Positions 1-11,348 are shown, numbered from the stretch's first letter. The stretch is 64,000 nucleotides of DNA from Blastomussa wellsi (GCA_947652115.1 OX393563.1:6107116-6171115); one strand, 5' to 3'. Translations and numbers: made by a program. Notes: generated from the sequence alone by a model not told the origin.

Positions 1-380
1 ACCGACTAAAACAGAAATTAACCCCGTCAAAATTAGCTTCCTTAAACTCAGCCACAGAAAACCCTCTGATAACACTGATTTCTCCACCATCAAATAAGTG
101 CACTGGTTTATTTTTGGGTATAAATTTTATTTGATGTTAGTGCACCATGTTTTAGGCATTTTGATGTTCATTTTGCGAATGTATAACTATTTTTTGGCAT
201 AGTACCATCTGTTACAGATAAAATATAGTTCATTTTCGGTTCGAAAAACTGTTGTTTTTATGATCCCAAGTAAAAAGGCCTTTAAACGTTTAATGGACGG
301 TCTTTAAATGTCTTGTGAACTGAACATTTATCGAAAAAATCTTTGAAACGGGAAATTAACATAGCACTTTTTTCTTACAG
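1..380 (+). other. Intron tail preceding the last UGT exon at the window edge
   Basis: This stretch is AT-rich and non-coding. It ends in a pyrimidine-rich tract and CAG at 380, which is the acceptor of the exon that follows. By comparison with the other UGT genes here it is the end of their fourth intron. No repeat or RNA gene was recognised in it. Confidence 0.6.
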
Positions 381-660
381 TTATCGCGAGTCCGCGGCAC
401 GAATATCAAAATCTGTTCAGCGGCTGCCACGTGCGCCCGTCAAGGAAGCCGCTGACTGGGTGGAATACACACAGGCTCAAGGCAGCTTACAGTACCTCAG
501 ACCAAGGGGCCTGGATCTACCGTTTTATCAGCTCTATCTGCTCGATATTTTGTTCTTGGCATTTTTAGTCTTAGCTGTTGCTTTATCTGTTGTCATATAC
601 CTGTTGAAATGTGTAGTACATTATTTTGCGGGTTCCTCCAAAAAGGAAAAGGCAAACTGA
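381..660 (+). CDS. UDP-glucuronosyltransferase, terminal exon only (gene UGT 0, partial)
   Basis: This is the fifth and last coding exon of a UGT whose other exons lie to the left of the window. It begins after an AG acceptor in phase 2, completing a Ser codon, and reads SYRESAARISK onward. It encodes the end of the UDP-sugar-binding domain, including EAADWVEYTQAQ and the arginine-rich LRPRGLDLPF. One membrane helix of about 22 hydrophobic residues follows, then a short lysine-rich cytosolic tail. The protein ends KEKAN, a K-x-K-x-x dilysine signal expected to hold the enzyme in the ER. The family moves glucuronic acid or another sugar from a UDP-sugar to lipophilic acceptors. The middle of this exon is almost identical at the DNA level to the same exon of UGT 1, so the two are recent duplicates or have exchanged sequence. 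Confidence 0.9.
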
Positions 661-2202
661 AAATGCTGAATTTTCATCTTTTTCACAAGCGTGATCTTTT
701 GAAATTGAGGTTTTTGATTTTTTTAGAACGTTTAATAGTACTTTGGAAAGTAAAAGGAAATGAATTCGCACAATCTCGCTCTCAGTGCAACATTACACGT
801 ATTGTTAGTCGCGCCATTTCTAAGCTGAAAGGGCCTCGACGCACTTGGCGACAGGTCGCAGCGACAGGCCCGGGGATGGTACTTGACCCATGTTTGGGTA
901 AAGGGGTGCCGATGGAGGTCCGAAACCCTGGCCCTGTTTGGGATTAAATAACCTCAAACACAGACCCTGTTTAGGACAAATTAAAACATCGTTTTTTATA
1001 CTATAGCGCTAATATTTGATCTAATGTTGGCTGATGACCGGCTAAATAAATACTGATGACCATTTCTGCTTTCGGATACGACGAAAGTCTTGAATCTATA
1101 CCCTGTCTAGGACGACTCCTTAATATCCAGACCCTGTTTAGGACAGACTCGCTTGAATTATATACCCTGTTCAGGACTGAGAGGTTAAAAATCATACCCT
1201 ATCCATCGGAACGTCCCCGGATAGCCCATATAACGGAGTACTCCCCTGCGGGGGGGGGGGGGGGGGGCGACAAGCCACCCTGTGACAAGTACCTCCGTGT
1301 TTACTGCTTCCAAAACATAACGCTGCGACGCGCTCCGGTAGAATTTTGTCCCTGCGATCGGTCGCACGAAGTCAAGCTGGTTTGAATTCAAGCGTGCGAC
1401 TGGTCGCAGCGACAAAATTCTGTTGCTGCCACACGAGCCGATTTGTTGCAGCGATTAGTCCGCAACTGTGTCTCCTCCTTAACGGATCCGGATTGATAGC
1501 TTGCCAGGCTCTCGAGCAAAGAAGGCGGGAGAACGAAGGACATCATCCCCCTCAGTCTCATCTCTCCTCGCTCTCTCGCCTTCTTTATTTGTCCTCGACT
1601 ATTTGAGAGCCTGGAATAGGCTACTGGCTTGACCAGTCTTTTGATCTAAATCAAGAGCTCTCATTGGTTAATTATAGAAACGGTTTGATTGTCCGATCTG
1701 TAGAAGAGATTTTTATTTTCCTTTTTTAATAAAGGGGTCATGGGTTTTCAACCTGTTGGAGACTCAGATATTTTTCTTTGTCCCAGGTTCGTATCATAAT
1801 TCAAAATTTCATCTTTATCGGATCGCGAGACATTGCAATGGTGAGCTGCATTTCGTAGGTGAACAGCTAGCCTGTGAACCTGCGAAGAACATTTTCGGCT
1901 AAGCAAACCGCGTGTGACCTGGGGAAGAGAAAACGGGTCACGTCACGGCAGGTCACGCTCTGCTCGCGTCACTCGCAAATTCGCTTGCCCTTCTTGCCCC
2001 AAACTTCCCATGCACTGTGGAGCCTCGCAGGCTAGTGAACAGCTGCCCCGCAGGCAAACGACGGATAGTTCGTTAAGCAATCGGCGCAAATTCAAATAGA
2101 GGAGACATCACTTGCCAGTTGCGGTCTTGCGGACCAAACGTAACCAGCGATCAGGCGTTCTTTTTTTGCGGCGGGAGAAAGGCAGGTTTAGTTTGGGCTC
2201 AT
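661..2202. other. Intergenic DNA between UGT 0 and UGT 1 with low-copy repeats
   Basis: No gene is supported. Between about 890 and 1200 a loose minisatellite repeats a motif like ACCCTGTTTAGGAC several times. A run of 18 G occupies 1250-1267. An inverted repeat lies at 1340-1421. Around 1867-2045 the terminal blocks AGCTAGCCTG and CAGGCTAGTGAACAGCT face each other, suggesting another MITE. Open reading frames here lack family resemblance and cover repeats. Confidence 0.55.
1340..1421. mobile_element. Fold-back (palindromic) element, 82 bp
   Basis: The left arm AGAATTTTGTC continues into a GCGATCGGTCGCACG-like block. The right arm is its reverse complement, CGTGCGACTGGTCGCAGC followed by GACAAAATTCT. 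A spacer of about 20 bp separates the arms. This is typical of a small non-autonomous MITE. A related GACAGGTCGCAGCGACAGG block occurs near 850. Confidence 0.5.
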
Positions 2203-2343
2203 CCTCGGTGTAAAAACCTGTGAAAGTCACGAGTGACGTAAAACAAAGAACGAACAAGACAACAAAGAACCTCTAAACAATATAGAACAGAAAAAACAAT
2301 AGCTCAAAAACAAAGAAAAAAGTCGCAGGTTTTTACACCGAGG
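2203..2343. mobile_element. MITE with 18-bp perfect terminal inverted repeats (family M1, copy 1)
   Basis: The ends CCTCGGTGTAAAAACCTG and CAGGTTTTTACACCGAGG are perfect inverted repeats. The interior is rich in AACAAAGAAC motifs. A second copy in opposite orientation lies at 59935-60063 inside an SKIV2L intron, with the same interior and flanks, so this is a true dispersed family. The right end is only about 110 bp from the ATG of UGT 1, so the element probably lies in that gene's promoter or 5' leader. Confidence 0.8.
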
Positions 2344-2452
2344 TAAACCCTGAGTTTGCAAGCTGTTGTACAATATTAATCTGGCACGGAGACAGAGTGA
2401 GCAGTCTGGGTACTAGATTGCAAAACTTGGATCTAATCCACCGAGCACCAGT

Positions 2453-5400
2453 ATGGCGTTGTTTAGAGCACTACTGTATCTTGGAATTCTTTCAAGTTGC
2501 TCGGCTGCGTACTTTGCTATGTTTCCAATGATGGGAAGGAGCCACTATATGTTTGTCGCAAGGCTCGGACAAGAACTGGCTGAGAGAGGTCATCAGGTAT
2601 GCAAATTAGATCAATCATGCAGGCATATTTTCTTCTTCCAGATTCATGATTTATAACTAGTAGTAATCAAAGATAGTAGCGCTTAATTGCAGGAATGGCT
2701 CCGGGCTCGGAATGCACTGGGAACGAGTTTGGTTAGCTAAATTAGACTACAAAATCACCCTGGTTAGCCTATTAGTGCGTTCAACGATTTCGATTCACTT
2801 GGCTTCATTTCGATTTGGTTTCCAGAAATTCAAGCTTTCTTTAATACTGAAATCAACATTTTAGAAATCATTATGAAACTCTTAACATAACTGTGGTTGA
2901 TGTACATGATTTTTCCGATTTATTCATACAAATACAATATTTGGAGCTTTTGCATTGCGTGACACCGCTATTCACAAATAACAAAGTTGCAGTCAGTGTT
3001 TCGAAAACCGCAGACTGTGTATGACAAATATCATTTCTTTGTCGCCCAACAAATGTAAACAATTTAACGCAGCAAACGCACATGCAAGCTAAAATGCAAA
3101 CATAAAATTCACGATTACAAACATTGTCACGGCACCGATCAAAATCTGCTGTTATATATTCGCACCAGGAGTTGTACAATCTTCATTACAAGGTTCTTGG
3201 ATAACAATAAGGCTGATTTGAACAGTAGAGCGTCACAACACTACGCGGACAGAAGTTGAATCTCCAATGAAAAGCAGCCGAGTTTTATAATGAGATCAGT
3301 GGGTTGCTTGGGCGAATTGCAGCATCTGTTTCCAAGAAAACACACCAGCAGTAGGCAGGCTTCTGATGTTCTGATAAGTAGCTTCAGTCATCTTTGCCAG
3401 TGATAGCCCAAATAAATCAATACAACTGCGAAAAAATCGAAAAACAATCGTAGGGACTCGAAAACAACGTATACAACGCAACTTACCTGAGAACACTCCG
3501 AACAAAAGAAGAAGCACAGTCCAGAATTCGACAACAATTCGCAAAAGCACAGTCAAGAACTCAACAACCCACCAAGACGCGAAACAAGAACGTGAAACTC
3601 GACTACGCAAGAAACGAAGCAGAGCTGCGAAGCACATGGTCGACGGAAATGAGGTCATTCGCCCCTGAAGAATTTTTCGGGGTGGCCAAATTGGTGTGAT
3701 ACATGAATCGCCCAAAAATCACGATTTCGACAGCATTAGGAAGGCGTTCTGTCGAACGCAAAATACACCGTGGTAAAATTAGAAAGGGGAAAGCCAGGAA
3801 AAGTGCACCCTCGTGTCAAGTAAGGAATATTTCCGTGATCAAATATGGTAAAAATAAAATAGCTCCTTTAGCTCAGTATGGGCCCATACTGGCACACTAG
3901 CGGTGTGACAGTTTTAAAACATGTTCGACATATAAAGAAATGTATGACAATATCCAAAAGGGTCTTATTATCGAAAGCTCAAAATAAATCCAAATCTACC
4001 TCGGTTGCTCCATTGAATTTTAAACGCTACCCTTTCACAAAACAATGTCAGTGACGGTTGCTCCCAAGCACACGAAAACCCAGCCACGAATCGGCTTGTC
4101 GCTTCAAACGCTAAATTTCTCGATTTTACTGGTGCATTAATTTTATATGGATTTACGATTGAATGCGTCACCCCTTCACCGATGGGCCGATCGGATTCCA
4201 TTTTGATCCATTTTAGCGTGATAATGGGCTTGACGATGGACAGAACGAACCCCTTTCTTTTTCTTATTCTCTTGTTTAATATGCACCTATCAGTGTTAAT
4301 CCCTCGGGGGGAGTGCGGGCATGGGTGGGGAATTTGAACTGAGCTGAGATTTTTTGTTCAAATGCCCGGCCCCAGGGCAATTGTAGATGGTCAAAAGAGT
4401 CACTAAAAGTCAATAAAATGTTGCTAAAAAGGCCATTTACATGATGCATTACGCAGCGTTACGTGCAGGAACCGTCAACAGAAAATCCTACAAACTGCTC
4501 AGGTTTTCCTTTATGAACCGCTGAGAGACGAAAAATAAACAGTCAAGGTGGATTTATACCTTTCCAATATTCCCATTATTTCGAACATGTAACAAACTGT
4601 ACCGCCACTACATGCCCGTGGACGGGACTCTTGTGGGAACATTTCAGTTTGGTACTGTCAAAATCGCCAAAGCTGGTGGCAGATTTGTAATACGATCAGC
4701 AAGGATTACACCCGTTGCAGAGCAGGTAAAATTCGGATGAAATCCCATTTGCCCTCAAGATATACAGACCACAAGTGACCTCGTCTGTTCAGTTTACTTT
4801 CGAATTTGATTGATCAGCGAGCATGACTCCATAAATCCTTTTTGCCTAGAGGGCACCAAATCGGGTTTCGAGGGATTGCGCGATGGTTTGTTGTCATCTT
4901 GAGTAATCTGTGCCAAGAAAGCTGTCACGTATGCAAATGAGTATGGTTCCAAAAAGCTGAGATAATTTGCATGTCACCGAGAGTCGATACGCTTGGTAGC
5001 CTGCGAAGAGCGTTCCATTCCCAGTACGCGCGATGTAACTAGGGCAAAAAGAATATAAACAAGAGGGGGGTAGGGGTCCGTCCCGGTGCCCTCTCCTCTA
5101 CCTATTTATTCCCGCGCCAAAATGTGAAACTCTTGATTCGTACGAGATCACTTGCTACACAGGCTTAACATTTAATAGCTGGGTTCGTGCATGTCTTCCA
5201 ACAAAAACATTTTACTCGAATAAAACGCAGGGGCACCCAACGAACAAACGTTGACAGAATGCATTCTGTTACCCGAATGAATGAAAATATATGATATTGA
5301 ATCATTTACAGGTGTTCTTGAGTGTTGCTGGGAAAAATTTATCTGTTCCTTTTTCCCAGCACACGATCTATAATTTTTTTCTCAGCCAGCAATTAGAACA

Positions 5401-8400
5401 AACAACAAAAGCGGGGACTGAAGTGACACTAAAAAACGTTTAAATTCGCTCTTCTCAACGAGACTCAAGCCCTCGGTCTCCCAGTCCAGCTGTTTCTTCA
5501 GTCCCCCTTCCGAGTTTCAATTGGCCGGTGCAAAAATAGTATTTTTTCAGTGACAACTCTAATGAGAAAACATTTACTGAAACATTTTGACAGCCAGCAA
5601 CATTTGCGCTGGGGAACAGATAAAGTGAGGAACAGACTCGTTGGGTGCCCCTGTAAACGGACACCTTTGTAAGACGGACAGCCCAGTGGTATTGGTCGTT
5701 GCGCGCCGTCAGAAGTTGTACTAATTATAACGTGGTGTTGGTGAAGCAGTTCTGTAAAGTGTCATTTGAATCAATACATTAATAATTGAAAATTTTACCC
5801 TTTGGTACAGGTGAAGATATTTGTGGGAGCAACACAGTCTTGGGCCGCAAACGATCCAAACGTGCGACTTTTCAAAGACGACAGGTTCGCAAGGCTATTC
5901 ATAGAAAGTCCGCCAACTGCGGATAAAGCGAAGAAGACAAGTGAAATGGAGCTGATGAGAAAGTTGACACAGTTTCAGTCAACATACTGTGATGAAATGC
6001 TAAGCGACGCCGAGATAATGGAAGAAATTCGTCACGCGGATCTTGTTGTTGGCGAATTGTTATACCTATGTTCTTCTTTAGTGGCGGATAAATTGTCACT
6101 TCCACATGTTATCGTATCCGCATCGACCCTCTCTTCGCCCACGGCAACTGCGTTCGCTTTACCCTCTCCTCTCTCGTATGTGCCTCAGTGGAATTCCCAG
6201 CTTACGCAAGAGATGAATTTTATGGACAGAGTGCAGAATGTGATAAAATGGATGAAACTGCATGTGGGATACACTTACTTTTTTTGCCCAATGTTCAATC
6301 AGATTAAGGCAAAGCACAACATCACACCTGACAAGAACATACAAGAAACTCTTGGCAGAGTTGATTTGATAATTGGTCAGATGAACTTCATGTTGGAGCG
6401 TCCAAGACCTCTCTTGCCGAGTAAGTATATATCTTAGTTGTAAAAAGAAGCATCACATTTCCTCGCAATTACTGCAGCAAACTGGTACTTTAAAACTGGA
6501 AGCCCGCCTTGGTATTGGGTTTGCGTGGGAAACTAAAGGAGCTACTCACGATTTTTTTTAGCCTATTTTGCGACGAACCAAATTTCCGTTATTAAAACGT
6601 TGGAAACCTCAAAATAACAGTTTACTTAGGATGACAAACACCAAAGAGGTGATACTGAACCAAAAAGGGTCAAGGATGGTTAAGGATGGAAAAGATTGAG
6701 ACGGATTACAAATGAAGTGATCTCTTTCGTTTCGACGCGCTCCACATAAAATATAGTTCTGAAACTTTCGCATGTAAACAATAACAAAGGTGTGGCTTTA
6801 AGGTCTGTCGACATTACCTTCTATTGGGAAGCGAATGACTTACATTGGCTGTTATCTTTTTACCTATTTCCTAATAACTTACTGTCCGTTTCCGGGCGAC
6901 TCACGCGTAAAAATAGACTTTATTCGCTTGGGCGGTTTGTTACAGACCACGTAATATTCTCTACAGATTTATTCTCAAATCCATCTAAAATTGTTCATGC
7001 ATGTACACGCGACTATTCCAGAATTTGAAAGCAAGACTTTGGAAGATTATAATCACATCGTCTGCATGTTATGGGGTAACAAACCGCCCAAACGAATAGA
7101 CTAGGGTCTATTGGCGAAGGGAAAGATGTCCGTGTACTATCTAGTTAAAAGATCGAGGAGTCTGCTTGCAGTCATGGAGCTTAAATACGTTATTTTGGTT
7201 CTTACGAGAAGGGAAGGAAAGGGTAGGTTACGAGCTGGAGCACGACAAGAAACGAACCCAAATGCTCCAGCGTTTAATACTGTCTGTCTGTTTACATCTA
7301 TGTCTGTCTGTCCATCCGTCCGTCTGTCTGTCTGTCCATCCGTCCGTCTGTCTGTCTCTCTTTTTTACTGTCTGCCCGTCCACCCTTCTTTCTATATGTT
7401 TACCTGCGTGTTTCTTGATTGATTGGTTCATTAATCATAATTTTTTTAATTCTAACTTCAAGACACTCGAGTTGTTGGTCCATTCTTACCCAGTCCTGCT
7501 AAACCCCTATCAACCGAGTTGGATCAGTTCATGCAGAAGGCTGGTGACGAAGGTGTTATTTTGGTATCATTTGGTACGGTGGTAGAACAAATAGATGACG
7601 CATTGCTGCAAATGATGGCTACAGCATTTTCCAAACTGCCACAAAAGACCATATGGAAACTCAAGCTGGAGGGTATGTCGACCGAAACCGTTTGACCTGA
7701 GATGATATTTTAAAATTGTTTCCTTTATATGTTTTCCAACGGTTTTGTATTTGGCATAGTACGAGTGCGTGTGTGTGTGTGTGTGGCGGCGGTGGGGGAA
7801 TTTATGGAGCGCCTTCTATTTTCCTTGTTCAAGGGCATCTCAAAACTCATCGTGCCTTTAGAAGAAAGCCTAAACTTGCTTGTTCTCTGTTAGCTGTGAC
7901 GTCATAGTACGTCCTTTAAATACGCCATTTCGAACTTCACAATATTCTGATGAAGTTAGCAAGTAGCACAGATTAATTTCAAAATTATTCCACTGCCCAA
8001 TACTTTTAATCAAGGATATCAAGGAATATCTCTGTTCTTTAATAAAGAAAATAAACTAACTGGACTCTTTTCTTTTCCATAATCTTAACAGGTACGTCTA
8101 AAATAGCCGTGAGCGAAAATGTGAAGCTGTTGTCATGGTTACCACAGAATGATATTCTTGGCCACCCCAAGACGCGTCTATTTATAGGACACGCTGGTCT
8201 CAACGGAATTCTGGAATCCACGTACCACGGGGTGCCTATGATTTGTTCGCCTTTCTTTGCAGATCAGTTTGATAACGCTCGGATCGCAAAGGACGCTGGG
8301 TTTGCGGAGGTTGTAAGATTGGAAGCTACGTCAGCAGAAGAGTTTGCCAGTTTGATTCGGAAGGTGTTAACGCAACCAAGGTGAGCTACTCCTGAAAAGT

Positions 8401-9554
8401 AACCACGTTATGCTACTTCACGATGTCTTTGGTTTGAAAACTTCGCACCGCCTATTCAACCAGTCAGATGCAAAACCTATACTAATCATCACCTTGTCGC
8501 TCGCGTTTTCCCGCGCTTAGCGCAGATCACGTGTATTTTCTACAAGTTTTGATTGGTTTATGTAGTGTTTCTTACGTTTATAATGATTGGCCAATGCAAT
8601 TGAGACTTATTTCGTTGTGTTTAGAGGGTTTTACTATACGGTATTACCTTATACACTTGAAATATTCAGGCCCAGAACGTCTTCCTATAATATATATAAA
8701 ATATAAAACTTAAATAAAGTTTGGCTCTTAAACATTAGCCTAAATAGTAAGCTGCCCTGTAGAACGCACACGATCCGTTCGCCTACGATCCGCTTCTTCG
8801 CTTTTTGGCCGCCTAGTCAGGGTACAGGCGAGCGAAAAGAATCCGGAGACGCATTCTCGTCCCCATAGCCCTTTACGTTCGTTTCTCTTAGCTGACAGGA
8901 TTTCCAGTCCGAGATTCCACCTCATGTATATAGTATCGATGTTTCTACATGTTGTGTGCGGCAATATGGCGGCCGACGAACATTTTGACTTACGTTTCAG
9001 ATTTCTTTGTTCTCAAAGAGCCAATAAAAAAATCAATTGTTATAAATTCCTGTCCCCAGAGCCCTTTGTTTTTCGTGCCAAGGCCCAACCGCCTAAGAGA
9101 AACGAAAAGGGCTATGGGGACGAGAATGTCTGAGACATTGATACTCTTCCCAGTGAAACATCTTCCCAGATCCAAGTATAGCAACGTTGAGGACAATTGA
9201 ACGGCTTTTATATGAAAAGTACATGGAATGTTTTAAATTAAGAAAAATTAACACAGTGATTTCTTTGCTTCTAGTTATCGTGAGTCAGTAACAAGGATAT
9301 CAAACTCCGTAAAGCGACTGCCACGTCCGCCCATTAAAGAGGCCGCTGACTGGGTGGAATACACGCAGGCTCAAGGCAGCTTACAGTTCCTCAGACCAAG
9401 GGGCCTGGATCTACCGTTCTATCAGCTCTATCTGCTCGATATTTTGTTTTTAGCATTCTTATTTTTAGTTGTGGCCTTGATTGTTATCCGATTCTTGATG
9501 AAATATGTTATACGGTGCTCGTCAAGACCCGTAAAAAAGGAAAAGACGAACTGA
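2453..9554 (+). CDS. UDP-glucuronosyltransferase (gene UGT 1, complete, 5 exons)
   Basis: The coding exons are 2453-2596, 5811-6420, 7463-7672, 8092-8380 and 9275-9554. They join in frame to 1533 nt (510 residues). Residues 1-18 form a signal peptide. The FPMMGRSHY segment carries the catalytic His at 31. The proton-relay Asp position reads ADLVVGELLYLC, so Glu130 replaces Asp. The family signature runs from WLPQNDILGH (about 337) to ADQFDN (about 380), and contains the GHAG and HGVP steps that bind the UDP-sugar. One membrane helix at about 470-491 is followed by a tail ending KEKTN, an ER-retrieval K-x-K-x-x motif. The enzyme should sit in the ER membrane with its active site in the lumen and conjugate small lipophilic compounds. 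The ATG is chosen because it gives a 144-bp first exon identical in length to those of UGT 2 and UGT 3. The substrate cannot be read from sequence. Confidence 0.9.
2656..3760. mobile_element. Dispersed 1-kb repeat, copy A (probable non-autonomous DNA transposon)
   Basis: This block in UGT 1 intron 1 matches 29486-30524 at very high identity in the same orientation. The core begins TGCGTTCAAC (about 2776) and ends GTCGAACGCA (3751-3760), an approximate 10-bp inverted repeat. Copy A has about 90 bp near its left end (2674-2770) that copy B lacks. On the minus strand it reads GACGGAAATGACGTCATT-like sequence, an open frame starting near 3715 and a splice-donor-like CAG/GTAAGT. The element may therefore carry decayed gene or promoter sequence. 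No transposase motif was recognised. Confidence 0.65.
4525..4725 (+). other. Open segment resembling an orphan exon inside UGT 1 intron 1
   Basis: The frame stays open from a TGA at 4522 to a TGA at 4738 and has a splice-donor-like CAG/GTAAAA at 4725/4726. Part of it reads KLYRHYMPVDGTLVGTFQF and later RFVIRSARITPVAEQ. This looks more protein-like than the surrounding intron, with mixed residues and balanced codons. There is no convincing acceptor and no family was recognised. It may be a decayed exon, a transposon fragment or chance. Confidence 0.25.
5228..5653. mobile_element. Non-autonomous hAT-like DNA transposon, 426 bp
   Basis: The left end reads CAGGGGCACCCAACGA and the right end is its near-perfect complement TCGTTGGGTGCCCCTG. 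The flanks ATAAAACG and TAAACGGA are a plausible imperfect 8-bp target-site duplication. CAGGG termini with 8-bp duplications are typical of hAT elements; the assignment is by that pattern only. The interior has a second inverted pair around CTGGGAAAAA and TTTTTCCCAG. The element ends about 160 bp before UGT 1 exon 2. Confidence 0.7.
6911..7102. mobile_element. MITE in UGT 1 intron 2 (family M2, copy 1)
   Basis: The left end contains TTCGCTTGGGCGGTTTGTTA and the right end TAACAAACCGCCCAAACGAA, an inverted repeat of roughly 30 bp, both preceded or followed by AATAGAC. A related copy lies at 11985-12193 in UGT 2 intron 1. Confidence 0.65.
7281..7360 (+). repeat. CTGT/CCGT tetranucleotide microsatellite
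   Basis: Interrupted tandem CTGT units with CCATCCGTCCGT interruptions lie in UGT 1 intron 2. Open frames crossing this tract on both strands are artefacts of the repeat. Confidence 0.85.
7766..7785 (+). repeat. GT dinucleotide microsatellite
   Basis: About ten GT units, with one GC interruption, lie just after UGT 1 exon 3 within intron 3. Confidence 0.8.
8852..9128. mobile_element. DNA transposon remnant with inverted ends in UGT 1 intron 4
   Basis: CATTCTCGTCCCCATAGCCC at the left is mirrored by GGGCTATGGGGACGAGAATG at the right. Both arms continue into CGTTTCTCTTA-type sequence. The centre contains unrelated AT-rich sequence. Related single-arm fragments with CATTCTCATCCCCAGAGCC occur at about 45430 and 45690. 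Confidence 0.65.
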
Positions 9555-10929
9555 AAACGAACACAGTATTTTTTATTCATCAACATGAATACTTCGTCTT
9601 ATGATTGTGGCTTGCAAGGTAGTTAGTCTTTTGAACTACAATGTTCGTCAACGTCAGATCCGTAAATTGCTGCATGCAGCTGAGTCGCATTCTACTTCAG
9701 TTATACAATCGATAAACATCATTTTGCGATGCGACCAAGGTTGTTAACGTCCTTTTTAGGTGCTCTTTAATTTGTTCGCCAATTAGAATCTGTTTCCTGC
9801 CAGTTTTATGCACGACTCTTTTCTTCTTGTGTTAGGCGCAGTGGCCTTATGGTTTGTACGCAGAAAGGTCTGAGTTCGAGACTTGGCCGGGGCACTGCGT
9901 TGTGTTCTTGGGCAATATGCTTCACTCTCACAGTGTATAAATGGGTACCGGCGAAATAATGCTGGGGGTAACCCTGCGATGGACTAGCATCCCATCCAGG
10001 GGGGGGGGGAGTAGAAATACTCTCTGACGCTTCCACAAGGGACCCATACAAGCAGTGCGTCTATTTGCGTGTTCGAAATATAAAGAAATGTATGGGAATA
10101 TTGAAAGCGTCCTACTATCGAAAACTTATTTCGAGTAATGTTTATTTTTTCGGTTGAAATAATCGTGAACTTCCTTCAGGTGTTGTATTTTGTCGTTCCT
10201 CGGCTCAAAATGGCTGTTGCTTCACGTTAACATGATGCGCTGATTCTAGAAATTCAACAAAAATTTATCAGCAAATATTTTTGCTGGGTGCGATTTTTTT
10301 CAAAAAGGTGGATCAATGAAAACGCCAATCCTGAATGACAGGAGAAAGTTTTCTCAAGGTTTCATTGCCATCGCGCCAAAGTCGAAAAAGTTATGACACA
10401 AAGTTTGGCAATGACGAGTTCGCTCGGAATAATTACGGAGCCACCGTAACCTTTCTTTGGTATTTAGAAGCATTTGCAAGCAATTGTATTTGCATGTGTA
10501 AGCGTAAGCAGATTCATAGCATGAAGAATTCCACTGGCAGGTGCATTAATAAGAGAATCGAAGCTACGTACACTTGTTACGTATTTTCTTGACTGCTCCT
10601 GTGGTTCGCACTAAGAAAACGCGTTCGGGCTGAATTATTGTCAGGTTTATATGTTACTTTATAATAAAGGTGATTTTATTTGCTCTGGAAATTTAGAGTC
10701 GATTTCAATCTACAGAAGAAATTAATTTGCCACTCTGGATACCGACAAAAAGTTTTTTTTTCCGCAAATTTTCAGCTCGATGGTACCCTTCGTTTTGAAA
10801 ACAGAGCATCTTGAATATTTTAGTTCTCGGCCGAATGTGACATCAAGCTGAGAACCTCATCTTCCCGACTCTGTGAACGAGGTTTCAGAGGTTGATGGTC
10901 CGTTGCTAATCATTCAGTTTAATTAAATA
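9555..10929. other. Intergenic DNA between UGT 1 and UGT 2
   Basis: The stretch has no supported gene. It contains a truncated SINE at 9831-10040 and otherwise unremarkable AT-rich sequence. No close AATAAA was seen after the UGT 1 stop codon, so the transcript end is not fixed. Confidence 0.5.
9831..10040 (+). repeat. tRNA-headed SINE, degraded copy (family S1)
   Basis: The head GGCGCAGTGGCC followed by GTCTGAGTTCGAGAC resembles pol III A and B boxes of a tRNA. The body shares TATAAATGGGTACCGGCGAA, CTAGCATCCCATCCAGGG and AGTAGAAATACTCTCTG with the more complete copy at 61527-61815. A poly-G tract (about 10000-10008) interrupts the body. Confidence 0.75.
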
Positions 10930-11292
10930 GGGAGCTTAAGCAAACCACGACGGCAACGTCAACGAGAACGTCGCTAAACAAAAGATTTAATTAGGGGTAC
11001 AATAGCTCTGCACGTGCGTTATAATTCTTTGTACATTTCTCTGTCGTCCTCTGCAAAACAACGTGAAATGACCAAATTCTGAGTACTTTGGAAAACGTGA
11101 ACCTCGACGGCTAAATTTTCGTTTTTCTGTTTGAAAATAAACGCCGTCCTTATATTTTCTAAAAGAACTATGTTTGAAAGCGATAGATGCACCGAATACA
11201 TCAAGACAATTGCGAAATTCGTGCGTAAAATATAAATTCATTTTTAAGCAAGCGTCGTCCTAGCCGTCGCCGTCGTCCTTGCTTAAGCTCCC
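10930..11292. mobile_element. MITE, 363 bp, immediately upstream of UGT 2
   Basis: The termini GGGAGCTTAAGCAA and TTGCTTAAGCTCCC are perfect 14-bp inverted repeats, with further matches in the adjoining ACGACGGC blocks. The element ends 56 bp before the ATG of UGT 2, so it must contribute promoter or 5' leader sequence unless a distant upstream exon exists. Confidence 0.8.
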
Positions 11293-11348
11293 GGGTTGGT
11301 TCCTGACGACGCATACCTGCATAATAAACCAGACTGGTGTCGTAAGGC

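Noticed and set aside
2871..3715. Two minus-strand protein genes in the 1-kb repeat
   Set aside because: The frames recur in copy B only as part of the repeat, are truncated differently there and show no known domain.
7111..7585. Open frames across UGT 1 intron 2 and exon 3
   Set aside because: They are produced by the CTGT microsatellite; only 7463-7672 in the UGT frame is coding.
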